Assembly: GCF_004331435.1 (NCBI RefSeq) | Contig: NZ_SJKA01000012.1 | Location: 186,001 to 250,000 of the forward strand | DNA: 64,000 nt | Source of the DNA: Kribbella sindirgiensis | GTDB lineage: Bacteria; Actinomycetota; Actinomycetes; Propionibacteriales; Kribbellaceae | Reading direction: 5' to 3' | Shown here: positions 8,034 through 14,625 of the stretch, one piece after another | Numbering within the stretch: position 1 is the first letter of the stretch | Layout: each line of letters starts with the position of its first letter | Notes under the pieces: generated by a model | Database searches by the model: none | Told to the model about the DNA's origin: nothing | The model's input: only the letters and a program-made list of their open reading frames with translations | Program-made: the position numbers and the translations under genes

Positions 8034-9119
8034 ATGACTGAGCGGAAGTACCGGATTGCGATCGTCGGGACCGGTGGGATCGCCGCCTCGCATGCGCGGG
8101 CCGTTGGGGCGTTGCCGGATCGGGCCGAGCTGGTCGCGGCGGTGGATGTCGACCTGGACCGGGCGAAGGAGTTCGCCGCCCAGTGGAACATCCCGGCGAC
8201 GTACTCGAGCCTGACCGACCTGCTGGCCGCCGAGCAGATCGACCTGGTCCATCTGTGTACGCCGCCGAGCTCGCATGTCCCGTTGGCCGCCGAGTGCCTC
8301 GCCGCGGACGTCGACGTGTACATGGAGAAGCCCCCGACCCTCTCGCTCGACGAGTTCGACGCCCTGGTGGCTGCGGAGGAGAAGTCCGCGGCGCAGGTGG
8401 CGTGCGTGTTCCAGCATCGCTTCGGGTCCGGCGCGGTCCGGCTGCGTGAGCTCCTGGCCGACGGCGTCCTCGGACGTCCGTTGGTGGCCCTGTGCAACAC
8501 GGTCTGGTACCGCGACGACGCGTACTTCGCGGTGCCCTGGCGTGGCACGTTCGACGTCGAGGGCGGCGGCCCGACGATGGGCCACGGGATCCACCAGTAC
8601 GACCTGCTGCTGTCGATCCTCGGCCCGTGGGAGAAGGTGACCGCGCTCGCCGCCCGGCAGGCGCGGCCGACGCAGACCGAGGACGTGTCGATGGCGCTCG
8701 TGACGTTCGAGAACGGCGCGGTCGCGTCGGTCGTGAACTCGCTGGTGTCCGCGCGGCAGACCTCCCAGCTCCGCTTCGACTGCGAGAACGCGACCGTCGA
8801 ACTGGAGCACCTGTACGGCTACAAGAACCCCGACTGGACCATCACGCCGGCTCCCGGCCACGAAGAGGTCGCCGCTGCCTGGTCGACCGATCTGCCAGAT
8901 GTGGCGAGCGGTCACACCGCACAGCTCGCCGCGATCCTCGACGCCAAGGCCGCGGGTGCTCCCACTCCAGTCACCCTGGCCGAGGCCCGCAACACCCTCG
9001 AACTCGCCGCAGCCATCTACGCGTCTGCCTTCACTGACAAGCCGATCCGGCGCGGCGAGCTCGCCCACGGTACGCCGTACGCGCAACGCATGGGCGGCCC
9101 CGGAGCCCCCTGGAGTTAG
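8034..9119 (+). CDS. Gfo/Idh/MocA family oxidoreductase
   Basis: NAD(P)-dependent dehydrogenase (361 aa), probably acting on a sugar or cyclitol. The N-terminal Rossmann fold shows RIAIVGTGGIAASH; the family's EKPPTLS lysine motif is near residue 98; the C-terminal domain with GGGPTMGHGIHQYDLLL supplies the catalytic histidine region. ATG 8034 is chosen because the Rossmann fold starts nine residues later. It ends in a 4-bp convergent overlap with the helicase gene. Substrate unknown. Confidence 0.85.
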   Translation: MTERKYRIAIVGTGGIAASHARAVGALPDRAELVAAVDVDLDRAKEFAAQWNIPATYSSLTDLLAAEQIDLVHLCTPPSSHVPLAAECLAADVDVYMEKPPTLSLDEFDALVAAEEKSAAQVACVFQHRFGSGAVRLRELLADGVLGRPLVALCNTVWYRDDAYFAVPWRGTFDVEGGGPTMGHGIHQYDLLLSILGPWEKVTALAARQARPTQTEDVSMALVTFENGAVASVVNSLVSARQTSQLRFDCENATVELEHLYGYKNPDWTITPAPGHEEVAAAWSTDLPDVASGHTAQLAAILDAKAAGAPTPVTLAEARNTLELAAAIYASAFTDKPIRRGELAHGTPYAQRMGGPGAPWS

Positions 9120-11077
9120 AGCTCTGGCGGAAGGTCCCGGCTGTGCAGGATGTCCAGCCGGGACACCGCTCGGGTGAGCACGACGTACAGACGGTTGAGG
9201 CCGCGGGTCTCGGCAGCGACGATCTCGGCCGGCTCGAGTGCGATCACATGGTCGTACTCGAGCCCCTTCGCCAGGCTCGCCGGTACGACGGCCACCCGGC
9301 CGTCACCGTCCGCCGCGGAGGTCTCGATCCCGGCCGCCTTCAACGCGTCGCTCACCCCAGGCAGCTGGTGGTCGGCCGCGATCACACCTATCGAGCCCTC
9401 TTCTCGCAGTGCGCCCTGGACGCTGTCCACACAGGCGAACGCGAGGTCGTCGACGCGGGTGATGGTCAGCTCGCCGTCGGAGCGATAGGACGTGGTCGGC
9501 GGGACGGTGACGTCGAGCGCCGTCAGTAGGCGGTTCGCGAGCTCGACCACGGTCGCCGGGACGCGGTAGCCGGTGCTCAGCGCAACGATCTCCGCCGTCG
9601 GCTTCCCGAGATGGGCGAGCTGTGTCGTCCAATCGGTCGCCGCCCACGCCGACGTACCTTGCGCAAGATCGCCGAGCACCGTGATCGAGGTGTGCTCGCT
9701 CCGCCGCGCGATCGCCCGGCACTGCATGGGGGAGAGGTCCTGCGCCTCGTCCACGATCACATGGCCGTACGTCGGACAGCGCTCGAGCAACGCGCTCACC
9801 TCGTCGAGCAGTACGGCGTCCGCGGCCGTCCAGCGCGCGCTCTTCGCCTTGCGCGGGCGCGACCAGGCGATGGCTCGCTGCTCGTCCGCCGTGAGGATGC
9901 CCGCCTGACTGGGATCGCTCAGATAGTCCGCCAGCACCTCGTCGGCCTTGAGGAGCGGCCACACCTCCTCGACGTACGGCGTCACCGCCCGCGCCATCCG
10001 CCGCATCCAGACGCCGTTGCAGTTCTGTCCACGCGCCTCGGCCTGACGTTGCAACGCGGCGACCAGTCGAGCGATCACCCGCTCCCGTCCGGTCAGGTAC
10101 GTGGTCGCCTCGGCCTCGGCGACCATCTCCGCGAACTCGTGCTGGTTGACCCGCCACTTGTACGACTCGTCGCTCACCACGACGGCCTGCTCCGGCTCAC
10201 TGATCCGGCCGTACACCGCCTTTCGCAGCACGTCGGCCATGCGGGGGTCGTGCTTGACCGCGGCCGCCGTGGGATCGTCGACCGCACGTACCTCGCGGTC
10301 CAGCAGTTGCTCGATCGTGGTCTGCTCCACGTCCACTTCGCCGAGCGTCGGGAGTACGGCGGAGATGTAGTGCAGGAACGCCCGGTTCGGTCCGAGGACG
10401 AGGACGCCGTTGCGTTCGAGCCGCGAGCGGTGCGCGTAGAGCAGGTAGGCGGCGCGGTGCAGGCCGACCGCGGTCTTGCCGGTCCCCGGTGCGCCCTGGA
10501 TGCAGACCGAGACGTCGAGGCCGGTCCGTACGAGCGTGTCCTGCTCGGGCTGGATCGTGGCGACGATGTCCCGCATCGGACCCACCCGGGCCCGCTCGAT
10601 CTCCCGTCGTACGAGCTCGCCGGCCGACGACGGCGTACCGGTCCGGAGGTGTTCGTCCTCGAAGCTCGTCAGTGTGTTCCCCGACCAGCCGAAGCGGCGG
10701 CGGGTGTCGATCCCGCGCGGCTCGACGGCCGACGCCTGGTAGAACGTGGCCGACACCGGCGCGCGCCAGTCGATCACCAGCGGCGGGCGGCCGATCGCGT
10801 CCGAAATGTGCCGACGACCGAGGTAGTAGGTCTGCCCGCGGTGTTCGCCGGCTTCGGTGTCGCCGTACGCGATCACGCCGAAGAACGGCGGGTTGTCGCC
10901 CTCCTCGCCCATGTCCCGCGCCAGCGTCTTGAGGTAGTAGCCCAGCCGCTCGGCGGTGTACCGGTCGCCCCAGGTGTCCTCGCCGACGACCACGTTCTCG
11001 CGGGCGCCGGCGACCATCCGCCGCAGCGCCTCCCGGCAGCGGCCGGCGTACCCGCGTTCCTCGTCGAGATCCCGCAT
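9116..11077 (-). CDS. HelD/HelR-like UvrD-family ATPase
   Basis: Superfamily 1 ATPase (653 aa) of the HelD class. Relatives bind RNA polymerase, pry it off DNA and recycle it; the actinobacterial HelR subgroup also displaces rifamycins. Seen here: Walker A GAPGTGKT at 195-202 preceded by a Q-motif (IQPEQ), motif II IVDEAQDLSPMQ, motif III-like VLGDLAQGT and motif VI VLTRAVSRLD. It is shorter than HelD proteins of about 720-770 aa, with a short helical N-terminus. ATG 11077 has GGAGGG. It is divergent from a TetR gene across a palindromic operator. Role in RNA polymerase recycling or drug tolerance is inferred. Confidence 0.8.
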   Translation of the reverse strand: MRDLDEERGYAGRCREALRRMVAGARENVVVGEDTWGDRYTAERLGYYLKTLARDMGEEGDNPPFFGVIAYGDTEAGEHRGQTYYLGRRHISDAIGRPPLVIDWRAPVSATFYQASAVEPRGIDTRRRFGWSGNTLTSFEDEHLRTGTPSSAGELVRREIERARVGPMRDIVATIQPEQDTLVRTGLDVSVCIQGAPGTGKTAVGLHRAAYLLYAHRSRLERNGVLVLGPNRAFLHYISAVLPTLGEVDVEQTTIEQLLDREVRAVDDPTAAAVKHDPRMADVLRKAVYGRISEPEQAVVVSDESYKWRVNQHEFAEMVAEAEATTYLTGRERVIARLVAALQRQAEARGQNCNGVWMRRMARAVTPYVEEVWPLLKADEVLADYLSDPSQAGILTADEQRAIAWSRPRKAKSARWTAADAVLLDEVSALLERCPTYGHVIVDEAQDLSPMQCRAIARRSEHTSITVLGDLAQGTSAWAATDWTTQLAHLGKPTAEIVALSTGYRVPATVVELANRLLTALDVTVPPTTSYRSDGELTITRVDDLAFACVDSVQGALREEGSIGVIAADHQLPGVSDALKAAGIETSAADGDGRVAVVPASLAKGLEYDHVIALEPAEIVAAETRGLNRLYVVLTRAVSRLDILHSRDLPPEL

Positions 11078-11087
11078 TCACCCTCCA

Positions 11088-11117
11088 GCAAAAAGATTAA
11101 CTCGGTCAATCTTTTGC
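11088..11117. promoter_or_regulatory. TetR-type operator between helicase and tetR
   Basis: Inverted repeat AAAAGATT (11091-11098) / AATCTTTT (11108-11115) with a 9-bp spacer, extended by GC on each side. The inner ATTGACCGAGTTAAT (minus strand) is itself nearly palindromic. It contains TAATCT, the likely -10 of the helicase gene on the minus strand (11099-11094), and lies 6 bp upstream of the tetR -10. Confidence 0.65.
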
Positions 11118-11123
11118 CTAGGT

Positions 11124-11129
11124 TAACAT
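11124..11129 (+). promoter_or_regulatory. -10 hexamer of tetR, leaderless start
   Basis: TAACAT followed by six bases and GTG 11136. No ribosome binding site is present, so the message should be leaderless. Confidence 0.55.
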
Positions 11130-11135
11130 GACTCT

Positions 11136-11723
11136 GTGACCGGACTTCGCGAGCGGAAGAAGCAGCAGACGTACGACGCCCTGTCGGAGGCGGCGATCGC
11201 GCTGTTCCTGAAGCGCGGCTTCGACGAGGTATCGGTGACCGACATCGCCGAGGCGGCCAACGTCTCGAAGCCGACCCTGTTCAAGTACTTCCCGACCAAG
11301 CAGGACCTCGTCCTGCATCGGATCGCCGACCACCAGCACGAATCCGCCCGGGTCGTCGCGACGGCCGGAGTCCCGCCGGTCCGGGCGTTGCGTGAGCACT
11401 TCCTCGCCGGCCTCGTGTCCCGCGATCCGGTCACCGGCCTGAACGACCATCCGCAGGTCCTCGCCTACTACCGGCTCGTCTTCACCACGCCCGCGCTCAC
11501 GACCCGGCTGCACCAGTTCATGGACGACGACGAGCGCGCTCTCGCGGCCGCGCTCGGAGGCGACCTCGCGGGTGAGCTCCTGGCCGCCCAGGCGGTGTCG
11601 GTCCAGCAGGTCCTGTCCCGCCGCAACTGGGAAGCCATCGACGCCGGTCAGCGCGCGGCGGACCGCTACCTGGACGCGGTGACCGAAGCCGAAACGGCCT
11701 TCGACGCCCTCCCGCTAGGGTGA
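11136..11723 (+). CDS. TetR/AcrR family transcriptional regulator
   Basis: DNA-binding repressor (195 aa). The N-terminal helix-turn-helix is clear (RGFDEVSVTDIAEAANVSK then TLFKYFPTKQDLV, residues about 26-57). The C-terminal ligand/dimer domain is of unknown specificity. It is divergent from the HelD/HelR-like gene, with a shared palindromic operator, so it probably represses that gene and itself. GTG 11136 is the only start consistent with the HTH. Its stop touches aroQ. Confidence 0.88.
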   Translation: MTGLRERKKQQTYDALSEAAIALFLKRGFDEVSVTDIAEAANVSKPTLFKYFPTKQDLVLHRIADHQHESARVVATAGVPPVRALREHFLAGLVSRDPVTGLNDHPQVLAYYRLVFTTPALTTRLHQFMDDDERALAAALGGDLAGELLAAQAVSVQQVLSRRNWEAIDAGQRAADRYLDAVTEAETAFDALPLG

Positions 11724-12175
11724 TGGCTGTGACGGATGTGAGCAGGCGGGTGCTGGTGCTGAACGGGCCGAACCTCGGGCGGCTGGGATCGCGGGAGCCG
11801 GAGAAGTACGGTACGACGACGTTCGCCGAGCTGGCCGGGGTGTGCGAGAAGACCGGCGCCGAGCTCGGGTTCGAGGTCGACGTCCGGCAGACCGACGACG
11901 AGGCCGAGCTGGTCGGCTGGCTGCACGAGGCCGCGGACGGCCGGACTCCCGTCGTCCTCAACCCGGCCGCGTTCACGCACTACTCGTACGCGCTGCGGGA
12001 CGCGATCGCGCAGCGGACCGCTCCGTTGATCGAGATCCACCTGACCAACCCGGCCACCCGCGAGGAGTTCCGGCACACCAGCGTGGTCGCCGGGGTGGCG
12101 ACCGGGACCATCGCCGGTTTCGGGCTCGACTCGTACCGGCTCGCGCTCCGCGCGCTCACCGCCCTCGATTCATAA
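11723..12175 (+). CDS. aroQ: type II 3-dehydroquinate dehydratase
   Basis: Dodecameric dehydratase (150 aa) converting 3-dehydroquinate to 3-dehydroshikimate. Motifs: NGPNLGRLGSREPEKYG (active-site Arg and Tyr), NPAAFTHYS (Asn) and EIHLTNP (His), then the REEFRHTSV anion-binding segment. ATG 11723, GTG 11720 (overlapping the tetR stop) and GTG 11729 are all possible; TAGGGT at 11716-11721 would make GTG 11729 a leaderless start. It completes the local aro set, but is separated from aroB by three unrelated genes. Confidence 0.94.
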   Translation: MAVTDVSRRVLVLNGPNLGRLGSREPEKYGTTTFAELAGVCEKTGAELGFEVDVRQTDDEAELVGWLHEAADGRTPVVLNPAAFTHYSYALRDAIAQRTAPLIEIHLTNPATREEFRHTSVVAGVATGTIAGFGLDSYRLALRALTALDS

Positions 12176-12216
12176 CCAATCTGCCCTTTCGGGCATCAGG
12201 TGGTTGTGGGCAGATT
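12174..12216. terminator. competing hairpins after aroQ
   Basis: Two mutually exclusive foldings share one strand. TGCCC-TTTC-GGGCA (12182-12195), extendable by AACCA/TGGTT (12174-12178/12201-12205), competes with AATCTGCCC (12178-12186) pairing to GGGCAGATT (12208-12216). Either could end aroQ transcription. There is no U-tract. Confidence 0.4.
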
Positions 12217-12237
12217 TCGCACCGCGACGCGGGCAGG

Positions 12238-12283
12238 TTTCACCGGCGGACGGCCAGGAGATCGGGGTGAGACGCCGGTGAAA
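12238..12283. promoter_or_regulatory. 11-bp inverted repeat upstream of luxR-type gene
   Basis: TTTCACCGGCG (12238-12248) and CGCCGGTGAAA (12273-12283) are perfect inverted arms, 35 bp centre to centre, in the 272-bp gap before the LuxR-type gene. The arms could hold two operator half-sites or form a hairpin. Confidence 0.45.
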
Positions 12284-12447
12284 TGCCGGTGCCGCACTCT
12301 GGGCGTTGGATCGTGACGCCGGCTGTCGACGGCCCGATGGGGCCGACGGTCGGGCCGCACGATCGGGAGGAAATCGACGCATTGGGGGTTCGTGTGACTA
12401 CGGATTCGATCCGTTCCGTTCAACAACGCTCTGGGGGAGTGACAAGA

Positions 12448-13146
12448 ATGACGACACAACAGGTGGGACAACCGCTCGGTCAGCAGCACCGCATTCCGGT
12501 CTGGGTCAAGGCCCTCGACCCGCTGTCGCAGTTCGGGTTGGTGCACACGCTGCGCCAGCGGCCCGAGATCAGCCTGATCGGCGACGCCGACCTGGCGGCA
12601 CAGTCGCCGTCACAGTCGGCCGGCCCGCGCACCGCCCCGCCAGTGGTCGCGTTGGTCGCCGTCGACTCGCTGGACGCAGGTGCTGTTCAGGTACTCCGGG
12701 CCGCGATGCAGCGGGGCTGCCGCCGGACCGTGCTGATCGGCAGCACGATCGACGACGAAGCGCTGATGACAGCGGTCGAGCTAGGGGTTTCCGGCGTACT
12801 TCGGCGTACCGAGGCGACCGGAGACCGGATCGTGCACCTGGTGCAGGCTGCTGCTGCAGGGGACGGCAGCCTGCCCCCGGACCTGCTGGGACGGCTGCTC
12901 GGGCAGGTGTCGCGGATGCAGCGGCATGTGCTGGCGCCGCGCGGCCTGTCCCACACCGGTCTGTCCGACCGGGAGACCCAGGTGCTGCGACTGGTCGCGG
13001 ACGGCAAGGACACGCAGGAGATCGCCCGGGAGCTGTCCTACTCGGAGCGCACGGTCAAGAACGTCCTCCACGACGTCACCAGCCGCCTGCAACTCAGGAA
13101 CCGCTCCCACGCCGTCGCCTATGCCCTGCGCGAGGGTCTGATCTGA
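12448..13146 (+). CDS. LuxR-family regulator with pseudo-receiver
   Basis: Orphan transcription factor (232 aa). The C-terminal LuxR/NarL HTH is unmistakable (LSDRETQVLRLVADGKD, then EIARELSYSERTVKNVL and RNRSHAVAYA, about residues 171-230). The N-terminal ~120 residues have the beta/alpha rhythm of a response-regulator receiver (VVALVAVDSLD, GCRRTVLIGS, GVSGVLRRTE), but the N-terminal acidic pair is missing (IPVWVKALDPL), so phosphorylation looks unlikely. ATG 12448 has GGGGGAG at 12433-12439. No sensor kinase is adjacent. Target genes are unknown. Confidence 0.83.
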   Translation: MTTQQVGQPLGQQHRIPVWVKALDPLSQFGLVHTLRQRPEISLIGDADLAAQSPSQSAGPRTAPPVVALVAVDSLDAGAVQVLRAAMQRGCRRTVLIGSTIDDEALMTAVELGVSGVLRRTEATGDRIVHLVQAAAAGDGSLPPDLLGRLLGQVSRMQRHVLAPRGLSHTGLSDRETQVLRLVADGKDTQEIARELSYSERTVKNVLHDVTSRLQLRNRSHAVAYALREGLI

Positions 13147-14046
13147 GGCACTGAACCTGCGAGCTCGACGGGACTTGCTACGTCCTGGTGAGCTCGCAGG
13201 GCGGAGCTGTGCAAACACGAGGGCCGTCAGCACGATGAGGCCGCCGACCGCCTGGAGTGCAGTGAGGTGCTGGGCGAGGATCAGCCAGCCGACTGTGGTG
13301 GCTACTACCGGGCTCAGCAGGCCCAGGAACGTGACCTCGGTTGGGACGAGTTCCCGGAGGCCGCGGAACCACAGTGCGTACGCGACTGCTGAGCCGAACA
13401 GCGCCAAATACGCGTAGCCGGCGACGTTCCGCAGTGTGAAGTCCGGGAGGGCGCCCTCGACCAGGACGGTCACTGGTGGGAGCACCAGTCCACCGGCCAC
13501 CAGTTGCCAACCGGTAGTGGCCAGGAGGGGAGCGGGTGATGTCCAGCGCTTGCTGAGTACGACGCCGAACGCCATGACGACCGCAGCGCCGGCAGCCGCG
13601 AGTACGCCCCACATGTCGAGGCGCGCGGTAGCCCGCAGTACCAGCAGGCCGACGCCGAACACGCCTGCCAGGGCGGTGAAAACGGTCCGCAGCGAGAGGC
13701 GCTGACGCAGCAGACCAGCTGACAGCAACGCGACCAGTAGCGGCTGGATCGCGCCGACCGTCGCCGCGACTCCACCTGGCAGCCGGTACGCACCGACGAA
13801 CAGCAGTGCGTTGAAGGCGCCGATGTTGAGCGTGCCGAGGACCAGCGAGCGCCACCACCAGCTGCCGCGCGGCAGGACACGTGTGATCGCGACGAGCAGG
13901 AGGCCGGCCGGCAACGCCCGCAGGAGCGCGGCGAGCAGGGGGCGGTGGGGCGGGAGGAACTCCGTGGTCGCCACGTAGGTGGTGCCCCAGAGCATCGGCG
14001 CGATCGCCGTGGTCAGGAGGAGGGTGGAGCGTCGATTGCTTAGCAC
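12781..14046 (-). CDS. EamA/DMT family transporter with antisense tail
   Basis: Inner-membrane drug/metabolite transporter. The first ~290 residues are a normal ten-helix EamA protein starting TAIAPMLWGTTYVATTEFL and ending VLTALVFAQL near 13205. The frame then stays open through a terminator hairpin and 366 bp antisense to the LuxR-type gene, giving 421 codons in all. A stop in a neighbouring frame (13178) falls where the protein should end, so a one-base indel or lost stop is likely; the last ~130 codons are probably not a real domain. GTG 14046 is a leaderless start (TACTTT six bases upstream) inside the MarR-type operator. Confidence 0.72.
   Translation of the reverse strand: MLSNRRSTLLLTTAIAPMLWGTTYVATTEFLPPHRPLLAALLRALPAGLLLVAITRVLPRGSWWWRSLVLGTLNIGAFNALLFVGAYRLPGGVAATVGAIQPLLVALLSAGLLRQRLSLRTVFTALAGVFGVGLLVLRATARLDMWGVLAAAGAAVVMAFGVVLSKRWTSPAPLLATTGWQLVAGGLVLPPVTVLVEGALPDFTLRNVAGYAYLALFGSAVAYALWFRGLRELVPTEVTFLGLLSPVVATTVGWLILAQHLTALQAVGGLIVLTALVFAQLRPASSPGRSKSRRARRFSASDQTLAQGIGDGVGAVPELQAAGDVVEDVLDRALRVGQLPGDLLRVLAVRDQSQHLGLPVGQTGVGQAARRQHMPLHPRHLPEQPSQQVRGQAAVPCSSSLHQVHDPVSGRLGTPKYAGNP
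13156..13200. terminator. bidirectional terminator hairpin
   Basis: CCTGCGAGCTC (13156-13166) / GAGCTCGCAGG (13190-13200), perfect 11-bp stem with an inner GGAC/GTCC stem. It sits ten bases after the LuxR-type gene stop and where the convergent DMT gene should end. Confidence 0.7.
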
Positions 14047-14071
14047 TAAGATAAAGTATCTCAGTGCTAAG
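14039..14071. promoter_or_regulatory. MarR-type operator on the DMT promoter
   Basis: Near-perfect 33-bp palindrome: CTTAGCACTAAGATA (14039-14053) and TATCTCAGTGCTAAG (14057-14071) with one mismatch and a 3-bp centre. The centre covers TACTTT (minus, 14058-14053), the -10 of the leaderless DMT gene. A further CTAAG half-site lies at 14093-14097 near the marR promoter. Confidence 0.72.
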
Positions 14072-14109
14072 AAACTTTCAAGTGTCTCACCGCTAAGCGA
14101 TCTGGGCGC

Positions 14110-14115
14110 TAGGCT
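14110..14115 (+). promoter_or_regulatory. -10 hexamer of marR, leaderless start
   Basis: TAGGCT followed by six bases (GGGTGA) and ATG 14122. The same TAGGCT-N6-ATG layout is found at 36295. Confidence 0.5.
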
Positions 14116-14121
14116 GGGTGA

Positions 14122-14619
14122 ATGGCTGATCACGTCGACCTGGTGCTCGAGCAATGGCGGGCGCGGCGGCCCGACCTGGATCCGTCGCCGATGGGCGTCA
14201 TCGGGCGGATGAGCCGCCTCGGTGCGCTGTTCGACGCCGAGCTGCGGCGGAACTTCGGCAAGCACGATCTGGACCGCGCGTCCTTCGACGTCCTCGCGAC
14301 CCTGCGGCGCAGCAACGCCGAGCACAGCCTGACGCCCGCGGGCCTGATGCACTCCTCGATGGTCACGTCCGGGGCAATCAGCCAGCGTCTGGATCGGCTC
14401 GAGGCTCGCGGGCTGGTGACGCGGGCGCCGAGTGAGACCGACCGTCGCGGCGTGCTGGTGACCCTGACGCCCGCGGGTCTGGAGCTGATCGACAAGGTGC
14501 TGCCGACCCACGTCGACACCGAGGCGCAGCTGCTCGCCGGCCTGTCGGCGGACGAGCAGGACCAGCTGGCAGGTCTGCTGAGGACCTTGCTGGAGTCCCT
14601 CGGCGACAAGCGGGACTGA
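14122..14619 (+). CDS. MarR family transcriptional regulator
   Basis: Winged-helix dimer (165 aa), usually a repressor released by small ligands. The wHTH is visible as LDRASFDVLATLRRS, then TPAGLMHSSMVTSGAISQRLDRLEARGLV and the wing APSETDRRGVLVTLT. It is divergent from the DMT exporter with a 33-bp palindrome covering that gene's promoter: the usual regulator-plus-efflux cassette. The methyltransferase gene follows after 6 bp and is probably co-transcribed. Confidence 0.9.
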   Translation: MADHVDLVLEQWRARRPDLDPSPMGVIGRMSRLGALFDAELRRNFGKHDLDRASFDVLATLRRSNAEHSLTPAGLMHSSMVTSGAISQRLDRLEARGLVTRAPSETDRRGVLVTLTPAGLELIDKVLPTHVDTEAQLLAGLSADEQDQLAGLLRTLLESLGDKRD

Positions 14620-14625
14620 CAGGTC

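Noticed and set aside
7859..8041. Small open frame between aroB and the oxidoreductase
   Set aside because: No ribosome binding site and a Gly/Trp/Cys-rich random-looking sequence; it overlaps the dispersed motif and the true oxidoreductase start region.
11078..11135. Rifamycin-associated element before the HelD/HelR-like gene
   Set aside because: The palindrome there is AAAAGATT/AATCTTTT and AT-rich. It does not resemble the GC-rich RAE and fits a TetR operator better.
13178..13858. Second minus-strand open frame inside the DMT gene
   Set aside because: It is an alternative frame without membrane character. Only its stop at 13178 is of interest, as the place where the true gene probably ended.
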